Shown piece by piece: positions 12,256-22,615 of a stretch of DNA of 64,000 nucleotides. The notes under the pieces were generated by a model that worked only from the letters and a program-made list of their open reading frames with translations, was not told the origin of the DNA and did not search any database. Position numbers and translations under genes: made by a program. This stretch comes from Oegoconia quadripuncta (Eukaryota; Arthropoda; Insecta; Lepidoptera; Autostichidae). How positions within the stretch are numbered: the stretch's first letter is position 1; every line of letters starts with the position of its first letter. The stretch lies in NCBI GenBank assembly GCA_949316235.1, contig OX438743.1:21697771-21761770 (forward strand). Reading direction: 5' to 3'.

Positions 12256-12592
12256 TTTTAACCGCCTCCGTGGCTCATTGAAAACAACATTGGGTTTACG
12301 ATTCGGAGGTCGCGGGTTCGATCCCCAGCGGGGTACATGGTTAATTACACGGTTTGGTTGGTGGTAGGACATTTTAAATGTCCGCCTGGTTAGCTACCGC
12401 CATCTTATCTAAATCTGCCGCCAAGCAGCAATGTTAATAGCATTGTTGTGTTCAGTGTCAGAGATAAGATAGCCAGTCCCCCAAATGTGTTGGGGTTTTC
12501 AGGTCAGTACGTTTCCACCTTCGACCTCATCTTCACTTAACATCAGGTGTGATTGAGGTCAAGTACAAACCCGTTGTGCATAAAAAAAAAAG
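12256..12592 (+). mobile_element. SINE family 1, near full length (plus)
   Basis: Starts with the tRNA-like head (accgcctccgtggctcattg). The B-box-like ggttcgatccc is at 12315-12325 in the head, followed by the family body and an A-run. Four near-complete copies (12256, 34951, 42853, 48281) and about nine fragments occur in this window. Confidence 0.88.
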
Positions 12593-12788
12593 GAGCCTGC
12601 ATCCAGCAACTTTCTGCTTCCTTAATCAGGTAGTCTGTCCACCTTGGGAGTGCATGTCGTACGCTGTGCTTGCCAGTGCCCCAACCAGTGGCTAGAGCTA
12701 TGTGCCATACCCACTTCAACTTACTAAGCCGCTGGGTTGTCAAGAACTTTCTTTCACCTACAGATGTCTTCATTCCTGATTCGATCAC
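12593..12788 (-). pseudogene. LINE ORF2 C-terminal fragment (minus)
   Basis: The minus strand reads KLKWVWHIALATGWGTGKHS, then LPRWTDYLIKEAESCWMQA. This is the W.GH.AR...RWTDD...WMQAA tail of a common insect LINE reverse transcriptase. It abuts the SINE at 12592, so the SINE probably landed in it or was co-mobilised. Confidence 0.65.
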
Positions 12789-12896
12789 GAAATGTCATTG
12801 ATTAATCATTTTTACGGGTACCATCAAAGGGTATACGCCAGTCCCATCGTACCTCTTGCTGACTTAATCTATTTAAATCTAATTCTAGCGAGACAC

Positions 12897-13115
12897 CGAT
12901 GACTTCACAAAGGCAAATAGACTACGGGCAGCATTAGATTTTGGATGAGCTAGGATCTCATGGAATATTCCCCCATCTAGTCTATTTAGCCTGTGTTCCA
13001 TCATCAGTGTCTTTCATTGGTGCTCATTCCAGACACATTCCACCAATATATGGTGCACATCTTCTACAATACCACACACCTCACAGATAGGAGAGCTGGC
13101 CTTTTTTTGATTAAT
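12897..13115 (-). pseudogene. LINE fragment with C-terminal zinc knuckle (minus)
   Basis: Same sequence family as 24396-24676. There the minus strand reads [20 protein letters not shown], a C..C......HH....C knuckle found at the end of many LINE ORF2 proteins. The copy here is more decayed. Confidence 0.65.
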
Positions 13116-13953
13116 TATAAATAAAAGAAGTTCTGCAGCAATATATTATGTCATGTATGCTTAATTAGGTTGTAAATTTAGGGTGGTGTTGTGCAACATG
13201 TGCACAAAAGATTCAAATTCACACACCCACACAAAAACATTTCACAGATCATAGAAATAATAACATATGGTTCAAAATCAAATGTTTTATTCTATGTTGT
13301 CATCACTGAATTTATATTTGTTTTTTATAGAAGGTTCGACTAGTGAATGAATCTTAAAAAGTTGTCACTGAAAAAAGAAATGTAAATTTAATCAAATTTG
13401 GTTAAGTCTTGTTGTGTAGGGTGACGGGTGTCATGAATGATCAAGGGACGGTACTAGAGCACCCAAGTGACAAAGTAGGAGAGTTACGATTAAATAAAAA
13501 ATTCCTTTCAAAATATAAACATGTATTTCTGTAAATAGAGCACAAAATAACAATTCCATTGTAAATGCACAATAAATTAAACAAGGTAAATTATATAGTA
13601 ATTTGATAGTACACTTACAAGCTAGATAACAAATAAGGCACTGAAAATAACAAATATTCACTTTTGGCACACATATCGACTACAGGACTTCACTTCCCAA
13701 CCAGTAAGGCTCACCTCCCTTGGATACAGAGAAATTACAAGGTACGGCAGCATGATTTTGCATTTTCATAAGAAAATTCAATTTATCACATAGATTTCAC
13801 ATCACAATATCAATTTCACTGACTCTGTGGGTTTTCAGTTTGATTAAAAATCTTTAAGTCACTTTAGGTTTCTTATCAAAATAAAAGGGGCACATGAAAA
13901 TATAATTTTTATAACGGGGAGGCTCACAGATTGGGAAAAATCTGGACTGTAGT
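13116..13953. other. 3' flank / probable 3' UTR of the SDR gene
   Basis: No repeat of note. On the minus strand the first clear poly(A) signal after the SDR stop is AATAAA (plus-strand ttttatt at about 13286-13292), giving a 3' UTR of roughly 660 bp if used. Confidence 0.4.
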
Positions 13954-14733
13954 CTATCGTGGGCACATGGCATGTCGACCGCCGTCAACTGGCAGGCTGG
14001 CCCCTGTAATGTTACTTGCTAAATCACTGGCTAGGAAAGCAATGGTAGCTGCCACTTCATCTGGCTTACCTGGACGACCCAGTGCATGTGTCTCCTTGCT
14101 CCGTTCTAGGAATGCGGCATACTGCTGCTCATTCAATCCTCCACGCCTCTGCAGCTCTGTCAGTATGACTCCAGGGTTCACACAGTTGACCCTTACACCT
14201 TTTGGAGCGAGTTCTAAAGCCACACACCTTGTAAATTGATCAACTGACGCTTTAGAAACATTGTATGCTAATACACCAGGGAAAGATCTGATTCCATTGA
14301 CACTGGACACATTGACTATGTTACCTTTGGTCTTTAGAAGGTGTGGGACAGCTAACATGGTCAGATAATAAATGGAGCGGACGTTTGTGTTCATCAAGCG
14401 GTCGTATTGAGCCAGAGTGGTGTTCTCGATCGTCCCCGTCTCGATAATACCCGCATTATTCACCAGCACGTCTAGTTGTCCATAGTGATCAATGGTCTTA
14501 TTCACAATCTTCTCAATGTCGCTTTCTTTGGTCAAGTCAGCGGTGACGAGGAAGGTCTGAGTGGATTTCTCGCAATTCTTACTGACCTTCTGTAGGTTTT
14601 CCACGTTACGGCCGGTAAGGGACAGCTTTGCCCCCAAGCGTGACAGAAATACAGCTGTAGCGGCGCCAATGCCAGAGCTGGCGCCGGTCACAATTACCAC
14701 TTTACCGGCGAAATTCATGTTTGATGCACTCAA
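13954..14733 (-). CDS. Short-chain dehydrogenase/reductase (classical SDR, FabG-like)
   Basis: An intronless 259-residue protein, a normal length for classical SDRs, which are NAD(P)(H)-dependent oxidoreductases with one Rossmann fold. TGASSGIG at residues 16-23 is the cofactor glycine motif, NNAG is at 92-95, and the catalytic tetrad is N117, S144, Y157 and K161 (YNVSK). PG at 187-188 and the C-terminal ITGASLPVDGG are also typical. R42 after the second strand (TGR) suggests NADPH. All catalytic residues are present, so it should be active. Substrate is not predictable; insect members of this type are usually annotated as 3-oxoacyl-ACP-reductase-like or uncharacterised oxidoreductases. The ATG at residue 1 is the first in frame; Met6 (MNFAGKVVIVTG) is an equally plausible start. 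There is no signal peptide or membrane segment, so it is probably cytosolic. It is divergent from the tubulin gene, with about 0.8 kb between them. Confidence 0.93.
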   Translation of the reverse strand: MSASNMNFAGKVVIVTGASSGIGAATAVFLSRLGAKLSLTGRNVENLQKVSKNCEKSTQTFLVTADLTKESDIEKIVNKTIDHYGQLDVLVNNAGIIETGTIENTTLAQYDRLMNTNVRSIYYLTMLAVPHLLKTKGNIVNVSSVNGIRSFPGVLAYNVSKASVDQFTRCVALELAPKGVRVNCVNPGVILTELQRRGGLNEQQYAAFLERSKETHALGRPGKPDEVAATIAFLASDLASNITGASLPVDGGRHAMCPR

Positions 14734-15549
14734 TTTACCGGCCTTTTACTACTTCGGGATCGATTGGACGCTCTTTATATTGTCTAAATATAAGTATAGA
14801 TAAAAATAACTTGAATCAAAAGTGACTGTTTATTTCGAGATAGCGATAGGCCTGTTTTATATGCTATTAATTTATTTTATTACTTCACTGCTTCACTTTG
14901 TACACAAATTATGAAGGTGATACGATTGGATGTTACTGGAATAGATAAATTTTGACCAATCAGAATACGATGTCGACCAATGACAACGAAAACACCACGA
15001 TCAGCTGGCTGTAAACGTCAATTTAAGACGTCAAACCATTTTTTTTCTTTTTTTTTTTTAATTTATTGCGGCATTGGCAACTTAGCCATTTTTTTTCTTC
15101 GTGCACACCACAGAGCAACCTACTAAACATCCTACAACCTTGAAAATAGTGAGGATCGTGAAACGTTTATTTACCGGTAACATAAACTATAATTCGAATT
15201 GAAGTAAGCATGAGAAGTTTTCAATTACTCATGCAACGAGAACTTATTTAAAATATCTATCTTTTGTGAATACAGCCTAAACGCAAGTGTCACATCGTGA
15301 CATCTTATTATGTAAGTAGTTACTTAAATCTAAAAAAATACAATGTAGAAAATAATAAAAATCCTTCTTATTTCTTCTTTTGTACAAAATTATTAGTTAC
15401 ATGTGATACATAATGGCCATAGTGAGTTCACGGTACTATTAAACAGAATGAGTAAAATCTGTATTCTTGGTTAAGTCTACCAACCAGCGCTACTCTCCCA
15501 TTATTTCAGTGTATTTTGTAAGGTATATAAGGTAGCATTGTCCTTTCAG
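14734..15549. promoter_or_regulatory. Shared upstream region of the SDR and tubulin genes
   Basis: About 0.8 kb separates the SDR start (minus) from the first visible tubulin exon (plus), so a bidirectional promoter region is likely. The tubulin first exon with its ATG must lie here or be very short. No ATG directly followed by GT is present; ATGAAG followed by gtgata at 14911 is one weak candidate. No TATA box stands out. Confidence 0.35.
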
Positions 15550-15760
15550 AAAGAAGTTATCCACATTCATATTGGACAAGCCGGTGTACAAGTAGCAAAT
15601 GCGTGTTGGGAGCTATATTGTCTCGAACATGGCATTAGACCTGACGGAATTTTGGCCTTCCACGATGATGAGAACAGTGTTGGAACCTTTTTCACCCAAA
15701 CAGGCGCGGGGAAAGTGGTACCAAGAGTGGTCATGATTGACTTGGAACCAACCCCTATTG
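15550..15760 (+). CDS. Alpha-tubulin exon, residues 2-72 (N-terminal)
   Basis: Acceptor tttcag at 15544-15549; donor gtaaag at 15761. It encodes [12 protein letters not shown] ... MIDLEPTPI and ends one base into an Asp codon. The upstream in-frame TTG at 15538 lies inside the pyrimidine-rich acceptor and is not a start. Confidence 0.88.
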
Positions 15761-18700
15761 GTAAAGTAGTAAAAAAAGTAAATAATAGTGTTAGACAGTT
15801 GGGTAGAAAAAAAAATAATGAGCTGTTTTCCAGGTCATAGACGGCGCTAAACAAAGATTTGGTGGTGATTTAGTGGTGGGTAGTGGTACCTTTATAGAAA
15901 AATAAATGAAAGACCAGATTATGTAGCAGTTAGGCAAAATGTAGGGGACGTACTGAAGGGTTTTTCAGTTTCAAAATCTCAAATCTACCTTCATTCTTTC
16001 TATCCTGAGCAAAGTTCGATTACTGAGTTTATCTTGGCATCCTGGCACAACACCATCTTCCTGTTCCACCCAATATTAGGTGTGGAATGATTATCTTATA
16101 ATTACGTAGGTATTAATATATTACAAGCATTAAAAAAATTGTGTGTTTTGTTTGAATGAATTCGTTTGCCCGACCAGTACACTTATTTAGAAAGACAAAG
16201 TACAATACAAATACACTTTACTGCGCAACAGAAAAAAATATACAGTTAGAGAAAAGTGGTAAGAATAGAATGTAGTAAAGCCCACTAAATAAGCCATTAT
16301 GTCTTTATTCAGTGCCTGAGATTTTAGGTGGTTAAGCCGACCTTGAAAGCGGCTTATTATGTATAACGACTATCTTAGACCCTACTAAAAACACAAACAA
16401 TTACCAAAGAAACACCCCGATTTACCTCATTGGCACCACGATACATAAAAACTGATTACCTACTTGAGCTATAATGAAATTTATTCAAAATTACTTAACC
16501 TAATCGAATTTCATCGAAACCAGCCATATATGGTGCAAAACTATTTCGTAAGGCATGCCAACAAGAAATTTATCTAAAATCGAGCCTTTTTTCGCCGTTT
16601 ACTCAGGTTTCTAATTCTCCGAGAAAACTTTATTTAGTAGGAATATTTAAATAGGTATCCTACAATTTCCTAAAATCTAAATTAATTTGTTCTCCCCAGA
16701 TGAAATACGGACAGGAGCGTACCGACAGTTATTTCATCCTAATTCTTTGCTTACCGGCAAAGAAGATGCTGCGAGTAACTTCGCTCGTGGATATTTTGGA
16801 GTTGGGCGAGAAATGATAGACATAGCTCTCAATCGCGTACGACTAGCAGCCGAAGAGTGCAACGGTCTTCAGGGTTTTATTATATTTCGGTCCTTCGGTG
16901 GAGGAACGGGATCTGGTTTTACTGCACTATTGCTCGAAGGCTTGACCAGAGATTATGGAAAATTATCCAAAATAGAGTATGCAATATATCCCTCACCGAG
17001 AATGTCACCCATCATTGTGGAGCCTTATAACGCTGTATTAACTACACACGCTTGCATGGATACTGAAGATGTCTGCTTTATTTTTGATAATGAAGCTCTA
17101 TATGAAATTTTAGCCAGATCATTGGACGTGCCAAGGCCTACATACACAAATTTGAATAGGCTTATAGCTCAGGTGCTGCTTTAGAATAATTTATTAATCA
17201 CAGAAGTATAAGTCGTAGCAAAAGCTTCTACCGAAAGTTTTATAGTGGTTTCGTTTGTTTGCGCTTTAGCATAGCTCAAAGCATTGCTCTCAGTGGTGGC
17301 TAGTAAATATTTAATAATTTATTTATATGCCTATAGCACACATAAATGATATAAACAAATTTGATTTTAAACTGTTTTCCTCAGGTTGTATCTTGCATGA
17401 CGGCATCAATGAGATTCGAGGGTTCCTTAAACGTAGAACTAGTAGAATTCAGGACAAATCTTATTCCTTACCCTCGAATTCATTTCCCACTGGTTACTTT
17501 CGCGCCTTTTGTGCCTGCGACTCGCGCTCTCCATGAGACCATGACTACGTCTCAACTGATGACATCCTGCTTTGAACCTGCTAATCAAATGGTAAAATGT
17601 GATCCCAGGCAAGGAAGTTACATGTCCTGCTGCTTGTTATTTAGAGGAGATGTCAATCCAAATGATATAAATGCGGCAATCAATCAAATTAAAAGTATGC
17701 GATCGATCAAATTCGTATCGTGGTCTCCTACTGGATTTAAGGTAATTTCATGAATATTCACTATACCCATTGATCGACCAAGGTAGAACATTTTTAAAGG
17801 CTTACACATAGGTAACTATTTAGTTTCGATTTACAATCGACTCTTTAAAACTGGTGCCATTCGTTAGTCTTGCCCACTCTTCTCTTGATGTGGCCTAAGA
17901 AGTAGAACCTTATTCATATCATATCAGATTTGAGGGAGCAGTAACCCACCCGCGAACCTTTTAAAAAAACGACCCTGAGTTCCGTTTTATCCAGCCTTAA
18001 GTAATTTAAGGGCCCTATACAGGGTGTAACGGTTAAGTGTAGTCATATTTTAAGGGCTTGTTCTACCCATCAATACGAACAACTTTTACTATGGGGGCAA
18101 CTTCGAAATCAGCTGTTTCATACATTGCATCGGGAGGTTATTGAAATTTTCTATGGAACAGCTGATTTTTTTTTCGCGATTTCGAAGTTGCCCCCATAGT
18201 AAAAGTTGTTCGTATTGATGGGTAGAACAAGCCCTTAAAATATGACTACACTTAACCGTTACACGGTGTATAATACGTGTATAAGCTACTTACCATTCTG
18301 TCCACTTTGCTTGACAGAGAGCTTCATAGAATAATAATAAACCAGTTCAAATTGATACGGAGTTTAATTTTGTCTACATGTCTCTATTACATAAGCTTGA
18401 AGTTCGCTTAAAAATGTCCCTCATACCTGAGAGACCAAGGGTACCAAAGAAAAAGCATTACATGACTCAACACAAACTTGAATTTGTAATAATAAAAACT
18501 CTATTTTATGAATTTCTTATAATCTTACGTTGAAAATATATGAGGGTTTTTTTTTTGTGTAAAGGTCACTGAATTTGCCCCAGTTTGACGTACAATTTCT
18601 TCTTTAAGATCTTGTGGTTAGCTATGCATTACTATTTAAACAACCCGAAAGCATTAAATCCAATCAATTTCCCGTTTTGATATCCTAAAAGTCAAAAGTC

Positions 18701-20096
18701 AAAAAAATATTTATTTCGTAGGATAAAGACTATCACTTGAAAACGTCACATTTTTTATCTTAATATTAGAATTATTGACATTATTGCTCATTCGCAAAGC
18801 AGATTCCCCAGAGAAGAACGAGCAAGAAACTCAAGGGTTGCTCTTTTAAATAAGTTTGGGTTACAATTACATTATATTGTATAATTAGGCTGAATATCGC
18901 CGAGCGGTCTATGTCCATGCTTGCTTATCATCCAGATAGTCAGAAATATAATAGCCTTTGGTAAATAATCTGTTTTGAATTTATTTAATGGTAAATTTTG
19001 AATGTCCACTGGAACCTTATTATAAAAGCGTATACATTGCCCCTTAAATGACTTAGTCACTTTGTGTAAACGGTGTAAACGGCGAGATATGACACAACCT
19101 GGAAACTTTGTTTACATTATCGTCATTGTTTCAAATCACATCATTTATTTTCAGCACATGTGGTTCATAATTTAGTACAGAGTAGGTAGTTCTCATAAAA
19201 TTTAAGGCCACTTTATACTACATAATCTATTTATTTTTATTATTATTCTTTCAACGTCACAACATTTATCCCAAATGGGGTGGTTAGAGATGTCCCAAAC
19301 AGTGGCGTGCCTAGGGTTTCAGAGTAGAACAGGCCCGAGATATGTATTTCTTTTTTGATATTTTATATTATACCGTGCTTGCCAATCGTCCTGATTATTT
19401 TTGTGCGTTAGCGACCCTTCTACTTCCAACAGTTTAGATGGGCAGTTAGGGTGTACCCGCTTGTCCTGATAATCTTACATTATTAGCCCCCTGCGAGCGA
19501 GTGTGCAATAACCAGACAATCATTTAAATATTTCAAGTTATTATTTTATTACAAAAAAAACTACTGAACCGATTATACAGAAATAACAAATCGGACTAAC
19601 TTGACGGTAGCCTCTTTCATTTACAAAATGAGTCACGCTAATCAGCCGCTAAGTCTCGGAGTTATCGATCCTACATAAAATGTTTAAAAATAAATAACAT
19701 ACAGCTGAACCTAGTGCCTTCTTCTTCTTTGATTGAAGGCGGTTAAAACAGATGATTTTAAGTGACATGCTGATAAAGGTGTCCGAATATCCTATTAAAC
19801 TGAGTGGATATTTTGAATTGGTGTTCCTTCATTTACAGATTGGACTGAATTATATGCCCCCAACCACAGTGCCTGGGGGTGATCTAGCCGCTTTACAAAG
19901 AGCTGTTGTTATGGTATCAAACTCGTCATCAATAAGGATCGCCTGGGAACGTCTGTGTAAAAAGTTTTCACTCATGTATGCTAAACGTGCCTTCGTACAT
20001 CATTACGTCGGCGAAGGTATTGAAGAAGGCGAATTTGCAAATTCTCTTAAAAATATAAAAGCTCTATCCAACGATTATAAAGAAATGGAAGATTAA
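15550..20096 (+). CDS. Divergent alpha-tubulin, four visible coding exons
   Basis: Exons 15550-15760, 16700-17172, 17385-17741 and 19839-20096 join in frame to 432 residues plus an initiator Met from an unseen first exon; many insect alpha-tubulin genes are split right after the ATG. Alpha-tubulin is the GTP-binding partner of beta-tubulin in microtubules. Seen: [27 protein letters not shown] at about 138-144, NVELVEF with the alpha-type catalytic Glu near 250, and the alpha-specific VPGGDL loop. Oddities: after RPDG the next 15 residues lead straight to the TFF.TGAGK block, a loop about four residues short with no K40, so it cannot be acetylated there. The protein ends in YKEMED with none of the long Glu/Gly tail or terminal Tyr. 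Intron 2 begins gtgctg, a weak donor. Many substitutions relative to canonical insect alpha-tubulin suggest a tissue-restricted, perhaps germline, isotype (inference). Numbering assumes Met 1. Confidence 0.9.
16700..17172 (+). CDS. Alpha-tubulin exon, residues 72-229 (GTPase core)
   Basis: Acceptor ccccag at 16694-16699. It encodes [14 protein letters not shown], the GGGTGSG loop and [13 protein letters not shown]. The donor gtgctg at 17173 is GT but otherwise poor; it is chosen because the next exon resumes exactly at the conserved VVS..TASMRF. Confidence 0.9.
17385..17741 (+). CDS. Alpha-tubulin exon, residues 230-348
   Basis: Acceptor cctcag, donor gtaatt. It encodes the catalytic-Glu segment ([20 protein letters not shown]), [16 protein letters not shown] and [10 protein letters not shown]. 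Phase 0 at both ends. Confidence 0.9.
18020..18268. mobile_element. Palindromic MITE, 91-bp inverted repeats, TATA flanks
   Basis: 18020-18110 and 18178-18268 are reverse complements, essentially perfect except a few bases at the very tip. The ends read CAGGGTGTAACGG and CCGTTACACGGTG. Both sides are flanked by TATA (18016-18019 and 18269-18272), consistent with insertion at TA or TATA. No coding capacity. Confidence 0.9.
18689..19085 (-). mobile_element. LINE 3' fragment (minus), copy 1 of 2
   Basis: Nearly identical to 38976-39466. The minus strand includes the end of an ORF2-like frame ([20 protein letters not shown]). The opposite end carries aaaatatttatttcgtagga, the 3' tail. It is shorter than copy 2. 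Confidence 0.8.
19839..20096 (+). CDS. Alpha-tubulin last exon, residues 349-433, no acidic tail
   Basis: Acceptor ttacag; TAA at 20094-20096. It encodes [16 protein letters not shown], then [20 protein letters not shown] and ends YKEMED. Canonical alpha-tubulins continue for roughly 15-20 more residues of acidic tail. A possible AATAAA is at 20366. Confidence 0.88.
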   Translation: MGLNYMPPTTVPGGDLAALQRAVVMVSNSSSIRIAWERLCKKFSLMYAKRAFVHHYVGEGIEEGEFANSLKNIKALSNDYKEMED

Positions 20097-20378
20097 AAAT
20101 TAAATTACTGAAGATGGTATTATACTGTAAGAGACTGTTAGTACAAAATACAAGATTAAAATGCAATTTCTATCATTTTCTTTTAAAGAGAGCACAAGTT
20201 CGGCAAGAGCTCTGGAATCGGAATCACATTTCAGTACGTCCGCGATGCTAGAATACGCCCAGGGGAATTCATCTATTTGATAATACCAACATATTGTGCT
20301 CAACTAGTTCCAAATAGGGCCTAGGAAAAATTTTGTCTCACTACCGCCTCCCACCGACTGGGACGAATAAATCAATGT

Positions 20379-20670
20379 CAACATAGGGGTTACGATTCGG
20401 AGATCGCGGGTTCGATCCCCAACGGGGTATATGTTTAGTACTCGGTTTCGTTAGTGGTAGGGCATTTAAAACGTCCGCCTGGCTAGCCACCACCATCTTA
20501 TCTAAGTCTACCACGAAGCAGCAATGGTAATAGCATTGTTGTGTTCCGGTTGTCGGAGATAAGATAGCCAATCCTCCAAATGTGTTGGGGTTTGCGGGTC
20601 AGTACGCTTCCACCTTCGACCTCATCTTCACTTAACATTAGGTGGGATTGAGGTCAAGTACCAACCTGTC
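20379..20670 (+). mobile_element. SINE family 1, 5'-truncated (plus)
   Basis: Begins within the tRNA-like head (ttacgattcggagatcgcgg, ggttcgatccc) and runs through the body to aggtcaagtaccaacc; the A-tail has decayed. Confidence 0.85.
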
Positions 20671-22444
20671 ATGGAGAATATGAGATTCAGGGACTAGATC
20701 TGGATTTGTTCTGATAAATTCTGCTTTAAACAGTTTTAAAGATCTGATATAAATTTTAAATTGGTGTCATTCATTATGCATCACAACCTGTATTGGTTCC
20801 ATTGACGATTAAAAAAACTGTAGTTTACAAGTTGTTCAATATTTTTAGTGAAAATTCTGGTAAAAAAACAAAAATAAGTAATTTAGATGTATTTGTGAGA
20901 AAATGTCGCGCAACGGATTTTTTGTCCTTCATGCGCTGTGCCCCTGCACGTGGCTTTGCTCCTCCTCTCTGTCACAAGGCTGACTCCCACAGATTTGTGA
21001 CTCCCCAGAGAAGAACATGCAAGAAGCACAATTAAGGGTAACTCTTTTTAAATAATTAGAAATTGGTCACAGAATTAATATAGTCTACATTGGTGTTAGG
21101 TGTATAATTTTTGAGTCGATAAAAGAAAGAAAAACTAAATGATTAGAATGAATATTACCGAATGTCCATATTTGCTTATCGTATTACAGATATCATATTT
21201 TATCTTATGTTCCCAATTATTTACACGCAGACAGTGCATAAGTTCTACACTCACACGTTCGACATTTTAATGTTAATAGACATTATAGTACGGCTGTCAC
21301 TTTCGCACTTTTGAGCAAATGCAAAGGCGACAAAGCTATGGCTGTCATCGCTCTTGAAATCTCGAAGACCAAAAATCAGGGGCCACTGGACAGGGACAGT
21401 GATGTAAGCCAATCGGGAAGTGATTAGCCTCTATCGGCCCACTGGTACGTTGCCGTACCAGCAAACTACTCATAAATGTAGTTAAGTTTTATATTTAACT
21501 ACTTTTAGGTTTTTATTTAGATTTTTTTATTACTTAGGTACCTATACCTGTTTCGAAATTGTATCGGCGAGATTTATCATTTAATACCCATCTAAATGGG
21601 ATGTTACAATTATTTGTGATACTTGATCACAAATAATTGTAACATCCCATTGAGATAATGAGTGAGTAATATAGCTGCTGGCATACTTTGGATTAACCTT
21701 TGCATACTTTGGGCACTTCCGGGACATGTACGAATCTTACAACACCTCATTTGTCGAAATCGACAGACGTTTAGGATGTAGGTGTTGAATACATAACCCT
21801 CCTTTTGGCTCAGTTGTTGTCGGCTAAAAAGTAACCCAATATTTAGACTATAGTGTAGTTTTCCAGTTTGTGGCCGCTTCTTGGGAGAACAAGAAAGATC
21901 AGTTATAATTCCACCGGTTATTGAGGACTGAAACATGAAAAAATTAAAAGTAATAATGTCAATGTCAGTCAACTTCAGTCTGTCAACTAGAACTGTCAAG
22001 GAAGAATGACATTTGGTTGGATAACCTTACAACTTATAGCACTTACAAGTTAGCGGTTTGAATATTTGTTTATGTAATTACAGTTTTTTTTCGATTTACT
22101 GACAACAAAAGGCAAGCAGTTACCGAAAACTAAACAACTCGGTAAGTGTACCCAAGTTTATAGAAAATACAATCAAATATCTCTGTTTTATTTATATAAA
22201 TTAAATGAATACAAGTTTTGTGAAATAGAAATCGATAATCGTTATCTCACTCCAATTATAAAAGCACTAGATAAGTTGTTTGTTTATGTGATAGCTAATA
22301 TATTTATCATGTTTCATAAGCGAAGCACCAAGAGTACATAACCTATTAAGTGGCCACTGAATTTTGGGTCACAGTGTAGCCCTCGGGGCGGCATGTGCAT
22401 ACTGTGCATACAAATTACTGGTATGTTTTGATGTTTCAGCAGTG
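20671..22444. other. Tubulin-COX15 intergenic, no other gene
   Basis: About 1.8 kb. It contains a piece of LINE tail near 21005-21055 (ccccagagaagaacatgcaa) and the strong hairpin at 21595-21651. The last about 300 bp before the COX15 ATG is presumably promoter and 5' UTR; no TATA box is evident. Confidence 0.5.
21595..21651. repeat. Perfect hairpin, 26-bp arms, 5-nt loop
   Basis: 21595-21620 and 21626-21651 are exact reverse complements around acttg. Imperfect pairing continues a few bases further out (atct/agat). Confidence 0.9.
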
Positions 22445-22615
22445 ATGTGGAGTGTAGCACAGGTGTGCCGCTGCTCGCACCCGCTGCGGGCGGCGCAGGG
22501 AAGGCTTCTTGTCTCTGGCACCAGAAATGGACTCTACACTAATGTAATGGCCCGGCAATTGATCACGCCTGCTCGTACCAGCAGCAAACTCGGTCTTGCT
22601 TATAGAGGATTTCGG
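22445..22615 (+). CDS. COX15: COX15 exon 1, residues 1-57, mitochondrial presequence
   Basis: Encodes [20 protein letters not shown] ... LAYRGFR, with many basic residues and no acidic ones. Donor gtaagt at 22616. Phase 0. Confidence 0.88.

Larger units (their letters stand above)
17742..19838 (+). other. Alpha-tubulin intron 3 (2.1 kb), transposon-filled
   Basis: Contains the 249-bp palindromic MITE at 18020-18268 and a minus-strand LINE 3' fragment at 18689-19085; the rest is AT-rich with no exon seen. Confidence 0.75.

Noticed and set aside
15538..15549. TTG at 15538 as start codon of the tubulin
   Set aside because: It lies in the pyrimidine tract and acceptor of an intron (tcctttcag); conserved tubulin sequence resumes exactly after the AG.
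15834..16095. Possible extra exon or inserted gene piece in tubulin intron 1 ([20 protein letters not shown])
   Set aside because: No homologous segment in tubulins, no usable donor, and the surrounding frame has stops; left as unexplained intronic sequence.
22364..22444. N-terminal extension of COX15 upstream of ATG 22445
   Set aside because: The open frame continues upstream but contains no ATG; ATG 22445 gives a good mitochondrial presequence.
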